Assembly (NCBI GenBank): GCA_037176705.1
Contig: CM073905.1
Coordinates: forward strand, 28,180,986 to 28,244,985
Direction: 5' to 3'
DNA from: Molossus alvarezi
Taxonomy: Eukaryota > Chordata > Mammalia > Chiroptera > Molossidae
Length of the DNA stretch: 64,000 nt
Under the pieces are notes generated by a model. It saw only the letters and a program-made list of their open reading frames with translations, had not been told where the DNA came from and ran no database searches. Shown here piece after piece: positions 44,592 through 57,256 of this stretch (positions within the stretch are counted from its first letter, which is position 1; every line of letters begins with the position of its first letter). The position numbers were made by a program, and so were the translations under genes.

Positions 44592-45872
44592 CCTCCTTGG
44601 TACTGCGAGCCCAGAGAACAAGGGTGCTGAGGCCTTGGGTGTGAAGCCGCCAGACAGTTTTGCAGTGCTCTGTTCTAGTGTTGGGGTCGCTGGAAGCTCA
44701 TTCAGCGAGCCCGTTCAGCCCATGAGCAGATGGCTCGGGGGTCTGGCCACTGAAGGTGGTGTGGGTGTGCAGCCCCCGGTAGGAGCCCCTTCCTGCCTTT
44801 CTTATTCAAGAAAGGGGCTGTTATAGTCGCGGTGACAGTGCTGTCACAGTCTTGTAGTATATTTATAAATAATGTTACGACTTGAAATCCATGCTAGGAG
44901 TTAGAGACTGTGTCCCAGGACAGAATCCCATTGTCTCACCCTGAACTGTCAGCCTCCGGTGAAGCCTCCAGCCAGAGACATGGGAAGGTTTTAAGTTTTA
45001 AAGTTGCCATTTAAATGTAACTGTTTTGTTGAAGACAAACATGGGTAGGTCTTGGTGTAAGTTTATTTCAGGGTTTAGTAATTTAATGGTCCCAAAAGGA
45101 TCACATCTTGTTTTCTGAAGAAAACAATTATGAACCCTTGAGACAGTCTGACATGGTCCAGGGATGCTTCCCGGAAAGGTGGTAAGAAATGAGTGTCCTC
45201 CGTTAGGAAGCATTTTGGTAGAATTTCCAGAGCATTGGGGGGTGGGTAGTGATCCCAACATCTATGTTACTGAGCCTCAAGAAGTCTCTTGGACGCTCAT
45301 CTTTTGGTATGACACTTTGGACATCCAGTGTCTTGGGAAGGTCTCAGCTATATGCAGTCTTCTGGGATTTGTGTGTCCAGAAAAAGGGACAGTGACCCTG
45401 AAGAAACTAGATCAGACTCAGCCGCAGACCAGCCAAAAATTTCTCTTCCCACTGTTACACCCATGTGCCATAGTTCTAGATTAATCTCTACAAATAACCA
45501 CAAGAAGTTCCTTGCAGCAGCAATATTTTTATGACTTATATTTTGTTTTCATATTCTTTCTGTAAAGTTTCAGTTTTCATGATATTGTGTTCAAGACTAC
45601 ATATCTCAGTGAGTGACAGCTCGATACGGTTCCAGCTTATTAAAGACCAGAGTTGGTTTAGATGCTGGGTCTCGGGGCTGCATCGCCTTCCACCCCCACC
45701 GTGCTGGGAACCAGATGAAGCTGCAGACTGCACCCTTAATCTGCTTTCCATTTCCTTGTTTTGAATTTCTTTGCATAAGATTCCCTGAGCACCACTTTCA
45801 TTGTGCATGCTCATGTTTATTTCCGTTTCAGACGCTCAGTAATTGTGAAATAAAGTTCTGGTTTGACTGCCT
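44592..45872 (+). other. TCHP: TCHP 3' UTR
   Basis: About 1.28 kb from the stop to just after the poly(A) signal. It contains no interspersed repeat that I recognise, while flanking DNA is repeat-rich. The end is placed about 18 bases after AATAAA; a T/GT-rich stretch follows. Confidence 0.7.
45849..45854 (+). terminator. TCHP: TCHP poly(A) signal AATAAA
   Basis: Canonical AATAAA followed about 35 bases later by 'ggctttgttactgttgctttt', a good downstream element. It is the first clear signal after the stop codon. Confidence 0.7.
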
Positions 45873-46159
45873 CACTTCCAGGCTTTGTTACTGTTGCTTT
45901 TACTAATTGCTGCAAAGTGGGTTGTGTAGAAGGATAGGTTTTTACGTATTTAACCCACATCTGTCGGTTTGGATGTTCTGTAGGACTGGTTACTTCCTAG
46001 ATTATATTCGTTTTTCTTGTAGAAGGCGTGTCGTCTCCCCTCCTTTCCACTGGAGCCTCTTCTCCACAGGGGTTAGCAACCACACCATCTGCCCAATGCA
46101 GAACTCGCGTGCACTCAACTTTCCTGAAAATGTATCATTTCTTCACATTTCTTGGTTTG

Positions 46160-46403
46160 TTTTTTTTATCCTCACCCGAGGACACTTTTCCACCTTTTTG
46201 TTCAGATAGAGTAGGAGGGAGGGAGAGGAAGAGAGAGAGAAACATCAACGTGAAAGGGACACATCGAGTGGCTGCCACCCACATGACCCAACCAGGGCCG
46301 GGGACAAACTGCAACCGAGGTATGTTCCCTTAGCGGGAACTGAACCCGGATCTCTCTGGACCACAGGCTGATGCTCTAACCGCTGAGCCAAACCGGCCAG
46401 GGC
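46160..46403 (-). mobile_element. Young VES SINE
   Basis: Full-length minus-strand copy about 300 bases after the TCHP poly(A) site. Imperfect duplicates of ATTTCTTGGTTT. Confidence 0.88.
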
Positions 46404-47825
46404 AAATTTCTTGTTTTTGAAGCCTGCCAGTCAGCTTCCCTGTTAATGTTAGAAACTGGGTCACACTGCTTCTTACTCAGATGTATTTAAATGTTCTTTC
46501 TCCAAAATGTTTCTAAATTTTAGAGCTTCCACTGTCTTTATGGATATAATTAATAGTTTTCCATGATCTGGGTTTGTAGGTAGTTTTTATAAAACATAAC
46601 ACATCATAGATCCTGTTTGTAAGTAGAAACATTTAGGGTGGAGAACACTGTTGCGTGGGGATTCCCCACACATGGGGCTACGCTTGCGAGTGGCAGTCAC
46701 GTGTGCTGCTGACCTAGTGCCCTGGGCAAACAGCATCTGGCTTACCGTCCACCTACATATTCCGTACTCCATCTGGGCTGACGGTACAAATGGGGTTTTT
46801 TGGGTACTTCTGCAGACTGACTTTGGCCTTTGCCAGTTACAGCCCAAGGAGTGCCAGTGTTCTGGCCCAGGGCTGTCCTCAGCACACAAGCCCTCCCAGG
46901 TAGGTGAGCCAGGCTCCGGCGTCCAGCGCCATCTCTACATCAGGGACTCCTGGACCTGTGTCTCTAGGCCAAGCTCCTTACCTCCACCACCCCGACATCT
47001 CCACTGCGTCTCAGAGGCACCTCAGACTCAGCACCGTAAGATCATCAAATGATCTGAGCTTCCATCATTACACAAAATAACAGCAACCACCACCTGGCCC
47101 TCCTTCAGTGTTGCCAGGTAAGTGAATGGCACCCCTTCCATCCTGCTCACTGCAGGAGCCTTGGCCTAGGGGCGCTGAGTCCTGCCACCGGGGCCTGAGG
47201 TCTCCAAGTCCGTCACTTTGTTACTCTCCCCACCGTCTTTCTTGGCTAACGCTGACTTCTGTCTGAAGTCACACATCCACCTCATTTTTTCCTCCATCCT
47301 GCAGTCGGAGAGAGATTTTACAAATACACACCTGACGTGAAAACGTCCCATCTTCAATGGTAGCCTTCTGCACTGGGGACCCAGAGCCAAATGCTTGCCT
47401 GTCCTCCTGGGCCCTACACACCGGCGCTCCTGGAGCCCTCTCTGAGTCCGCCAGCCTGCCTCCTGGCCCGGGCAGTATAAACAACCACCAGATTGGTACA
47501 AAGATGTCGCTCCTAGCATTCGTTACAGCAGCGAAAACTGATAGCCTGTGTCCACTGCTGGGGGCTAAGGGGGATACGCAGTGCACTAACATGAAATGAA
47601 ATGCTTCAATTTTTTAAAAAGTTCTGGAGAATGTTCATGCTGTGTTAAAAAGTTCAAAAACAATATTTACATAATTCCATTTTTAAGGAAACATCATTTT
47701 GTAGGTATTTTTAAAAGTTGGAATAATGGCTTTTTTAATTTTTATTTTGGGTGCTTTTCTATATTTTACACAGAGAATATAAACTTTGTAATAAGGGGAG
47801 AATGTTATTTAACAAATAAAAAGGC

Positions 47826-48066
47826 AGCCCTGGCCGGTTTGGCTCAGCCATTAGAGCGTTGGCCTGCGGTCCAGAGAGACCCGGGTTCGGTTCCCGCTAA
47901 GGGCATGTACCTCGGTTGCAGTTAGTCCCCGGCCCTGGTTGGGTTGTGTGGGTGGTAGCCACTCCATGTGTCCCTTTCACATCTATGTTTCTCTCTCTCT
48001 CTCCCCCTCCCACTCTACCTGAACAAAATATCGAAAAATGTCCTTGGGTGAGGATTAAAAAATAAT
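47826..48066 (+). mobile_element. Young VES SINE
   Basis: Full-length plus-strand copy with duplicates AAATAAAAAGGCA. Confidence 0.9.
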
Positions 48067-48239
48067 AAATAAAAAGGCAAATAAAAAGCTACTTCCCACT
48101 CTCCAGCAGGGAAAACTACGTGCCTGTTCCCAAATGTGGGTGTGGGAATTTTCCAATCGGGCCCAGTCCTACAGTGGTCTCTGGGGCCCCTCTCTAGGAC
48201 CTCAGTGTCTGAACAACTTGGATGGGTATGATGGAAAAT

Positions 48240-48640
48240 GCCAGCTTCAAAATGTATGATTCCATTTATATATTCCTGAAAGGACAAAATTACGGAGTTA
48301 GAGAGCAGATGTGCGGTTGCCAGGGGACGGGGTGTGACTGGGAAGGAACGGCAGCAGGGACCTGTCTGTGGTGACGCGGTGGGTCTGTATCTTCATTGTG
48401 TGACCACGGGAACCTACACGTGTGACCAGAGGGCATAGAACCACAAACACATACACGAGTGCACGTAAAATCCGTGACGTCTGAATAAGTTCTGTGATTG
48501 TACCAATGTCGGTGTCCTGGCTTTGATATTGTGCCACAGTTGTGGAAGATGTTAGCACTGGGGAAAACGGAGTGAAGGGCGCAGGGGACCGCTACGATAT
48601 GTGAATCTAGGAGTATTTCAAAATAAAACAATCGTAATCA
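48240..48640 (+). repeat. Old L1/HAL1-type 3' end
   Basis: 'atgattccatttatatattc', 'gcggttgccaggggacgg' and 'tttgatattgtgccacagtt' follow the order of a common old L1 3' end, ending in AAATAAAACAAT. Confidence 0.6.
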
Positions 48641-48644
48641 TAGA

Positions 48645-49367
48645 GGAGGTTTCTTATGACACACACAAAAAGACATTAACCATAAGGAAAAGACTGATAA
48701 ATTTGACTACATTAAAAGACACCTAAGAAAGGGACAAGACACGTCACAGAATAGGAAAGGATGTTTGCAACACGGATAATCAACAAAGGACTAGTTCGGA
48801 ACATTTTTTTAAACTTCTATGCATAATTTTTTAAAACCCCCAGAGAACCTAATGGAAAAATGGCTAAACACAAAAGAGGAAAGACATCTAAATGGCTAAT
48901 AAATACGGAAAAGCACATAACCATATAATTCATCAGAAATGCAAATCAAAACAAGAAATGCAAATACAAACTCAGAAGACTGGCAATACTCAAATGGCAC
49001 ATTACACCACTGCTGAAGATGCAGAACAATGGTAAATCTCATATTCTGCTGGTCCAACACTATGAAAACAGTGTTCCAGTTTGAAGAAGCACACACTATA
49101 ACCCAGAAGGTCCACACCTAGGTGTAGACCCTACAGAAACAGACTCATACAGGCTCCAAAGGACAACTTTCATAAGAGTCCCCCCCCCATAAAAGCCAAC
49201 AACTAAAAAAAATAATAACTCATACACTCAACAATAAAATACTAGATAAATTTTGGTTTATACATTCAACGAATACTACACAACATGGAAAACGTACTAA
49301 CTACAGGTCTGCATGTTGACCTAGTGAAATCTCATGATGTTGAGGGAAAGAAAAGAATACATCAGCC
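48645..49367 (+). repeat. Old L1 fragment (ORF2 part)
   Basis: 'gactgataaatttgactac', 'aaaggatgtttgcaacacgg', 'aatcaacaaaggactag' and 'atcagaaatgcaaatcaaaa' are typical of the L1 ORF2 region. It has many stops and is not coding. Confidence 0.65.
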
Positions 49368-49573
49368 TGGCTGGTGTGGCTCAGTGGATTGAGCGTCCTC
49401 CCACGGACTGAGAGGTCCCGGTTCAATTCCTGGTCGGGACACATGCCCGGGTTGTGGGCTTGATCCCCAGCAGGGGGCGTGCAGGAGGCAGCCGATCGAT
49501 GTTTCTCTCTCACATCGATGTTTCTCTCTCCCTTCCTCTCTCTCTAAAAAATCAATAAAAACATACAAAAAAA
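49368..49573 (+). mobile_element. VES SINE (variant head)
   Basis: Plus-strand copy with perfect 15-base duplicates AAGAATACATCAGCC at 49353 and 49574. Confidence 0.92.
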
Positions 49574-50369
49574 AAGAATACATCAGCCAAGGTTCCATTT
49601 ACTGTCTGAAAACAGGCAAAATAAAGCTCTTACTTAGGGGTGAACACACAGGGGTTGAGCCAAAAGCAATAAGCACTAAGTCTACGGGAAGGAAGGGCCC
49701 AGGAGACCCGGGTGGTGGGCACAGGGGAGACCCCTACATGGATGTGTCAGATATGTAGACGTGTCTGTATTTAGAGTTCACAGGGTGGGAGGCAGAGTGT
49801 AGGGGTGAGGAGGGGGGCTGTGGCCCAAGCTGGTCCTGGTTCTAGTCCTGATGGCCCACTGGGCGGCCTTCTTCACCTGTGAAATGTGAGCAGTGGCTAT
49901 GTGCGGATGCAGAAAGGTAAACACAGAAAGCACAGAGCTCACGGGGACCTATCTGTCCTGTCCTGGCGGGAGGATGCCACCCTGCTCCCAGGAAATAACC
50001 TGCCTCCGGTGGAAGTACCCTGTCCCTGCCCTTGGCTTGGGCAGGCTTTTCATCTTGTTTTAATCAAAAGCAGCAGGTCAGACTCAGGTTACACTCCTCC
50101 TCCTCCACGCAGGCTCTCACCCTCAGTGGGGGGAGCACTCCCTCTACTCTGGGGACGGGATGGATCCCCCTACCGTTACCATGGCCTGAAGGGAGCCCTC
50201 CTGCTCCTAGCAGCAGCCACAGGTCTGCTTCTTCCAGAATGACCCTCTTGGGCGAATCATCATGCCACGTGGAACTTGTGAAGTCCCTGAATCACTGAGC
50301 AGTTCAACTGGGCAATGTCCTATCTAGATCAGTCTTGCTTGAGCAGTGGTTACCAAGTATCTCAATTTA

Positions 50370-50612
50370 TTATTATTATTATTTTTTTAATCCTCACCCA
50401 AGGACATTTTTCCATTTTTTTTGTCCAGAGAGAGAGAGAAAGAAACATCGATGTGAAAGTGAAAGGGACACATCGAGTGGCTGCCACCTGCACAACCCAA
50501 CCAGGGCCGGGGACAAACTGCAACCGAGGTACATGCCCTTAGTGGGAACCAAACCCGGGTCTCTCTGGACCACAGGCCGACGCTCCAACCGCAGAGCCAA
50601 ACCGGCCAGGGC
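50370..50612 (-). mobile_element. Young VES SINE
   Basis: Minus-strand copy with 17-base duplicates CCAAGTATCTCAATTTA; part of the purine tract is deleted. Confidence 0.92.
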
Positions 50613-51009
50613 CCAAGTATCTCAATTTAAAACAGACAGGAAAGATGAGGAATATTTGTGGCAAAAAGAAGGAATTGGAAGACAGAACACAAAATTGGCC
50701 ACCCAGGCTCTATTCCTTTAAGCCCCCCCCACAAAAAAACTTCCAACCCCCCAAGGCAGGCAGAGGACCACACAGAGATCAGCATCCCAGCCTCCCTGCT
50801 CCGACACGCCTGGGCCAGAGAATGTTAGGAGACAGGAGCCACCGAGTCTGCTTCACATGTCCCTCCACCTTACTTCTGCGAGGTCTTGGCCAGGGTCATT
50901 CCCCACCCTCTCCTGCTTCCAGAAGTCCTCCCATCCGCCACACCCTTCCAGCCCTCCTCATCCTGGATGGACCGTCATGTGGGTGCCAGTGGAGCCCTGT
51001 ACTTAACTT

Positions 51010-51125
51010 GCGTCACCACTACTAACTGGGCTGTGAGGGCCAAGCCTCAGTTTCCTCACCTGCAAAATGGGGGTAGTTTCCGTTCCTGCTTTGTGGATTG
51101 TACTTAGCCCAGGGGGTGCCAACAG
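51010..51125 (+). repeat. MIR-type SINE fragment
   Basis: 'gccaagcctcagtttcctc' and 'acctgcaaaatgggggtag' with 'gtggattgtacttag' behind. Confidence 0.55.
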
Positions 51126-51179
51126 CAGTTGCTAGCGTTACCTAAGCCCCCTGGGTCTGAGAGGAAGAGGCAGGACCGT

Positions 51180-51620
51180 TCGGCAGAATGGAAAGAGCAG
51201 GTCCCGTGCCGGGAGGTTGGGGGAGGGAGGCAGATAACCAGATGTGGGCCAAGGGGAGAGGCCAAGAGGCCAACCTTAGATCCAGGTGGGAGGTGGGGTG
51301 CACGTTAGATTTCAAGACTTCTCTCCATGAGGCTCATGAGGGAAGAACAAAGACCCAGGGGGAGGCGGGGCTTATAGGACTAAACCCAGAGAAAAGGTGA
51401 GGTGCAATGACTCGGGGTTCTGAAAGGGAAGGGCAGTGGAGAGCTGGCGGAGGGGAGCTGGGAGGGGAAGGGTGAGGGGGTCCCGAAGGGGAAGAGAGGG
51501 GAAGATGCACCCCCTGAAGGGAAGGTGCTGGGAAGGGGTGAGGAGCGAGAAGAGGGATTTTGAAGGCGAAGCTATGGATTCTGAGAGAAGCTGCGTTTAG
51601 GAGAAAGGGCTGAGAAGGCC
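51180..51620. repeat. Purine-rich region
   Basis: The plus strand is dominated by GGGAAGGG, GGAGGGGA and GAAGAG runs. No fixed unit. Several closely spaced G runs could form quadruplexes. Confidence 0.55.
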
Positions 51621-52344
51621 CCAGCGTTTGGACAGCTGGGGCCCGGGGAGACAGCAGTCAGCAAGCCTGGGTGTGGAGAGGGAAGCGGTGGCGCCGGATG
51701 AAACAAGGCTTCGCAAACTCTGCTGTCCCAGCGGCCCCTCCCCTGGGGGCTGCTCCGTGCACAGCCGGCATGTCACCCCTGTAATCAGTGAAGGAGTCTG
51801 ACACACCTCGGGGGGCTCTGGCTTCTGGTTCGGTGGTTGGCTGGTAGCAGTGGGGACCACGCGGTCTGTGGGCCACGGGGACCGGCTCCTGGACAGTCTT
51901 GCGCTCCAGCCTGCGGAGCAGCAGGTCACCCTCAGACAGTCACTGAGCTGTCCCTGAGGGGAGGCCACCCCTGCACAGTCCCATGGATGAGAAAGTGCTG
52001 CTTGAGGTCCTTGGGAGCCAGAGGACAGTCCTTCCAGTTGGTCACTCACTGAAGGGGTCCCGGTGCCCAGAGCTCAAGGATGAGACACAGCCTCCACTCA
52101 AGGGCCACAAGTGGACTGTGCCCCATTTATCCGATAAAGCCGTGTATTCAGTCTCACGTCACAGGCCCCCCTCTGATCTAGGGAGAGCTTCCGGGGATGC
52201 AGCCACCCTGGGCTTCACATGCCCACAAGGCTACATCCCCTCTGCAGGGGTCATGAAAGCCCAACGTGGCCGATAAAGACAAACTGGACCAACAATAACT
52301 CACACGCTCCCCTCTTCCCTCCACGAGACTTCACCTTGAGGGTA

Positions 52345-52730
52345 AACTTCCTCATCTGTTCTGCTTCACAGGGCTGTAGTGAGGCTTAAAGGAGTTAATC
52401 CCCACAAGGAACCCAGCACAGCCCGGGCTGGTTTGGCTCAGCGGTTAGAGCATTGGCCCGCGGACCAGAGACCCGGGTTGGTTCCTGCTAAGGGCATGTA
52501 CCTCGGTTGCAGTTTGTCCCCTGCCTCGGTTGGGGTCATGTGGGTGGCAACCATTCAGTTTGTCTCTCTCACATCGATGTTTCTCTCTCTCTCTCTTCCT
52601 CCCGCTCTATCTGAAGATGAATGCAAAAATGTCCTCGAGGATAAAAACTAAACAAAAAAAACCCCAGCACAGTGCCTGGCACTGAGTAAACAGTTGATAA
52701 CTGTTAGTTGTAATTAGAATTATTATAAAA
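52345..52730 (+). repeat. MIR-type SINE, split by a VES SINE
   Basis: 'cttcctcatctgttctgct', 'ggctgtagtgaggcttaaa' on the left and 'cagtgcctggcactgagtaa' on the right follow the MIR order. Confidence 0.65.
52422..52662 (+). mobile_element. VES SINE inside a MIR
   Basis: Plus-strand copy; the duplicate CCCAGCACAG lies at 52412 and 52663. Confidence 0.9.
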
Positions 52731-52809
52731 GCACATTTAAAAGTAGAAAGGCAAGGAGCTGTATGATGGAAAGGGGGCCCTGACAATGGGTCTATAGTAA
52801 TGCTTCTAA

Positions 52810-52930
52810 GAATGGGTTGAAATAGCAGCGTCAGCATCCCCTGGGAACCTGTTGGCAATGCAGCCCCCAGGCCCCACCCCACAGCTGCTGGATCGAAGAT
52901 GAACTGGAGGCTGTTTCAGTGAGCCCTCCC
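52810..52930 (-). repeat. MER5A-like fragment
   Basis: 'gcatcccctgggaacctgtt' and 'cccaggccccaccccacag' follow the MER5A order. Confidence 0.5.
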
Positions 52931-53410
52931 AGGGCGGGCTGGATGCTGGCTCACTGGAGAAGTCCTGCCCTAGGAGGTACTTCTGGGTGCGAGCTGATGC
53001 ATCTGACCTGCTGTTCTGGGACCTCAGACAAGCTGGGTCACAGTATGGACACTCCATCTTCCCTGGACTTCTCGCTTGAAAAGGCACCTAGGATGACCAG
53101 GTCCTGCCCCACCTTCTTGTTTGGGAGAAGAGCCCCAAGTCACCTCTCCAGAGGACAACTGTTGAGGACTGAGGGTGGCCCTGATGAACCCAGGTATAAA
53201 TCTATATTCCACAGCTCCTCATGTGAGCCTGCATGTTGGGCCTTGCTCTCAAAGTCAGAGAGACCGATGGCCTCAAGAGACGAGACTAACCCCACGACCA
53301 GATCATCTGGAAAGAGGAGGTGCAGGCACCTGTGTTCGGCCAGCTTTCACTGAATTTGAACAGTTAAATTTAAGGAGTGAATACATCATGATAAGATACC
53401 TGGAACTCCT

Positions 53411-53637
53411 TTCTTTCTTTAAAAAAAAAATTTTTTTTTCCTTTATTGATTTTAGAGAGAGTGGGACAGGGAGAGACAGATGGAAACATCGATGAGAGAG
53501 AACATCTACTGGCCGCCTCCTGCATGCCCCCCACTGGGGATCGGACCCAACCTGGGCAGGTGGCCTGACCGGGAGTCAAACTGGCAACCTCCTGGTGCAT
53601 GGGTTGATGCTCAGCCACTGAGCTACACGGGCTGGGC
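53411..53637 (-). mobile_element. VES SINE (variant)
   Basis: Minus-strand copy of the 'gagagaacatctactggcc' subfamily. Near-duplicates of ATACTTGGAACTCCT flank it. Confidence 0.88.
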
Positions 53638-53675
53638 ATATACTTGGAACTCCTATTCTGATGCAGGATTTCTTT

Positions 53676-53913
53676 TTTTTTTTTTTTTATCCTCACCCGA
53701 GGATATTTTTCCATTTTTTGTACAGATAGAGTGGGAGGGAGAGAGAGAGAGAAACATTGACGTGAAGGGACACATCGAGTGGCTGCCACCCGCACGACCA
53801 ACCAGGGCCGGGGACAAACTGCAACCGAAGTACGTGCCCTTAGCGGGAACCGAACCCGGTCTCTCCGGACCGCAGGCCGACGCTCTAATCGCTGAGCCAA
53901 ACCAGCCAGGGCG
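53676..53913 (-). mobile_element. Young VES SINE
   Basis: Minus-strand copy with perfect 17-base duplicates TGATGCAGGATTTCTTT at 53659 and 53914. It lies about 200 bases beyond the GIT2 poly(A) signal. Confidence 0.93.
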
Positions 53914-54114
53914 TGATGCAGGATTTCTTTAACAAAGCTATTTGCTAAGTATAGAGGATGAAAAAGAAAATCATTCCTGTAAACTGAGAGAGTGCTCAGG
54001 GCAAAAGCACATTCGATACTGTCTCATTAAAGATGGGGAGATGTGAGAACTTTCTTGGAACTTTGACAGAGGATCTGGAAGCATCAACTCATTGATGGGA
54101 AACACAGAACTGCC

Positions 54115-57100
54115 GGAAAGACCGTTACAGAGCCTGTTTATTGCATAACTAGCAGGCACAACTTCCAAAACAGTTTTACAACGCTTAAAGGGTTGTACAA
54201 TAATTACAGGAATAGAATGTACAATAAAAATGAAAAAATAAGTACAGAATAAAGGGAGACATGGGTACAACACACTTGAATAGAAGGCATTTCATTTTTC
54301 CTATGCAGCATTTTCTTTTGTAAAAACAAGGGTGACCTTCAACTGGGACAAGGAGAGAACAAAAACTCTGTTCGGAAAGCTCGCAGCCGCCACGGAGGAC
54401 AAACACACGCCAGCCTCACTCCTGGTTCTGCAGCTCACGTCGCTTGAGGAATTGGACAACAGCTCCTGAGTTGTGCGTTTACAGTTTCAATGACATGAAA
54501 TGCTGTATTTGATCTTTGGGCCCGATTGTTCTTTGGCAAATAAGAACTATTTGCTTTCTGAGGCAGGTGACTTCAGTTAACCGAGCTCAGGGGTGGAGCT
54601 GTCTCCTCCTCAGCAAGTACCAGTCTTGTAAAGTGCACCTCTGTCCTACCAGCTGTGGGAGGGGGAGGGGATTTGAGAATAAAGGGTACAGACATGATGT
54701 TAAAGAACACAGACATTAGTGCAAGGCTATGGAACCCATGTGCAAAAAGCGGCGAACATCCGTTCAGACAAGGTGCGACCTGCCGAGAGGACCGGAGAAC
54801 CCCGATGCCGGGTCTCGAGGGAGGCTGAGGAAGTGTGCAGGGCACTTTGGGAGAGGGGAGCCCTGCAGCCCTCCTGTCACCCTGTGTCATGCCACCTGGG
54901 AACTTCTTTCTGGAGTTTTGGCACTGTGGGTCAACAGCAAAATCTGTGGTGTTCCTACAACTGAAGATGTTGGTCCCACGTTCCTTGACTTCTCTAGGGC
55001 CCAGAAACGACGTCCTTCATCGCAGGTCCTTGAGTGTTCAAGTGAAGACACCACTTCACCCACCGCAGATGACTCATTATCCCAAAGTCTGTCCTCCCCA
55101 GAAGGCCAAGGTCACCAACTCAAGACTGCTGCTGGGTCTTTCTTGAGGACCCACATGCGTCCAATAGGAGGGCAGGTGTTTGCAAGAAAGACGAGGGACA
55201 GCTAAGCATGTGCAGCGTGCAGAAAAGGTTTTCAGACGATGCTTGGACTTCGGTTAGAAGACATCCTTCAAGAAGGCAACCCCTCAGCATCCGACAGGAG
55301 CATGGCACTTAGGGTTGTGCAGAGAAGTAAGTGGACAAGTCTTTTGGAGATGTGGACCCTTTCCCCAAGCTACTCAGTGCAGTGAAACCCGGCAAAAGCA
55401 TCTACACAGTGACTCAGTGAAGCAGACACCATCAAGGTGCTTCTTTCACGACAGTTTACGGTCAAGCTACAAAGGTGACTGTGAATCAAACAGTTCTGTG
55501 GAAGTACAGACTTATTTAGTATGTATTTAGGCAACTTTGATTATTGTGACTTCTTCACGTGAATGAGCGCTATGGGACAGAATATATGGGTAAAACGAGG
55601 ACTACCAGCAACTTAACAGAAGATAGGGTGTGTAAGGCTCAGAAGCTGAACTAGGTGTGACCAGGGAAGCCAGGCCCTCCCACTACAGTTTACGGGGCCC
55701 CAGGGCAGAGGCTGTGAGCTGCCAGCCCAGAGACCACACAGCTCAACCACATGTGTGCTGCAAAAATGTTCAGATGAGTCGCCAATATTTATAAACAGAG
55801 ATGGCACACAAAAAAATCCAGATTTCTGAAGTCTCTAAAATAAAAGCTCTGGCAACCCCGGGCTCATTTTTCCACATGGCAGCCTGAGGGGAGGTGGGGA
55901 GCTGCTGTGCCAACGGGGTGTGCCCTGGGCTCCCCCGATGTCCCAACTCTGCCCTGCACCTGGCTCACTTCATTCACCTCCATCACTACTGCCTGGTCTC
56001 TGGTCTAGGTCAGGGTCTGAGCCACACCCACATAAAACTGCTGCAAGAAGCAGGTACAGGAATATGCTTTAGTATTCAAAACAAGAAAGGTCTCTTTAGC
56101 AACTTAGAAAACAATCCCAACATGTTCCAGAACTGAAACCTGTACTCGTTCAAGCTTTGGGATAGCGGGTAGTCAGAACATACTCTCAAAGGAATTCTTA
56201 AAAGTAGATGTCCAACTTTTAAGTACCAGCAAGATAATGAAAAAGAAATAAACTCAGATGATTGTATACATCTTACAAGAAGTCCTTAAAGGCGGAGCTA
56301 AGCAAAGCAGGTCATGTGAGAAGGCTTTAAGCGGTTAACGGAGTGACGAGTTTTAGAGGAGCGGTACGACACGAGGTCAGGGAGTAGACCATTTCTCCTC
56401 CCATGGTTCATGGCAGTGACCGAGGAACGGGGTGGCACAGAATGAGTTGTGGCCCGTGGGGCTGATGATCTTCTTGCCACGTGCCTGGCAAGTCTGGTTT
56501 CCTGTGGTAAGGCCGAGCAGTAGACTACATGTGACAACATGGCGGCACTCCTACCGGGACGTGGCCAAATGACACACGATGTGGAGGATGATGCCACAGA
56601 GACTTAAGCATGATAGTAAAGTAGAAAGAGACAGAAGATCAAGATAGAAAAATTAAAGAACATCTAATGATAGAACAGTTAAAAGAAGTGGAGCAAATCA
56701 TTGTTTCCTTCCAAGAGTGATAGTTACACTATTTTTAGAAAGTGGCAAAGTCCTCTCTCTACACACATGCTTGGAGATACTCCAAACTTAGAGATTCTTG
56801 CAATAGGTTAGAAAAGTCACTTATTGCACTATGCTTGGTAGGGAACAGATAATGTTGCTTTTTTTTTTTTAACCGAACTCTCTCAAGAAAATGTTTTACT
56901 AAAACATCTCATTTATCGTTTTAACCATAGGCAGGGAGTTTTAAGGGCTGGATAATGGTAACAAACGTGCAACAATGAAGCTATGCTTTTGAATGTCCAT
57001 GGTCATTAATTCAAGTCACCCACAGCACAACAGAACATCAGAAAGTAAACTGGCAAACAGTCACAAAATAAGGCAAGTGGGTTAAATTAATAGTTGAAAA

Positions 57101-57256
57101 TTTGTTAGAAAACATGCAAAAATAATACTGAGTTTTTTTTAAAAAAAGTTTTAAACTTTCAGTAAATGTTTCTTTCTGGTAAAAATCGAAGAGTTCAATG
57201 TCTAAATTTGTAACCGGACTTTGAAAAGCCTAGAAAATAGAAGGGCCCACTGCTGT
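54115..57256 (-). other. GIT2: GIT2 3' UTR
   Basis: This is the stretch between the GIT2 stop codon and the minus-strand AATAAA at 54137-54142. It has no VES SINE over about 3.1 kb, although SINEs occur about every 1.3 kb elsewhere; that gap is what one expects of a long functional 3' UTR. It includes an A/T-rich part near 56860-57150 and a CpG-containing block at 56290-56600. Its full use is inferred. Confidence 0.7.
54137..54142 (-). terminator. GIT2: GIT2 poly(A) signal AATAAA
   Basis: On the minus strand the sequence reads TTATGCAATAAACAGG. Four TGTA words lie within the preceding 100 bases on that strand, as is common upstream of strong cleavage sites. Cleavage is expected about 15-25 bases further. 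Confidence 0.65.

Larger units (their letters stand above)
45873..54114. other. Intergenic region between the 3' ends of TCHP and GIT2
   Basis: About 8.2 kb. It holds seven VES SINEs, old L1/HAL1 pieces and MIR remnants. Stretches such as 46410-47800, 49590-50340, 50620-51180 and 51630-52340 show no gene or repeat I can name. No exon of either neighbour was recognised here. Confidence 0.65.
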
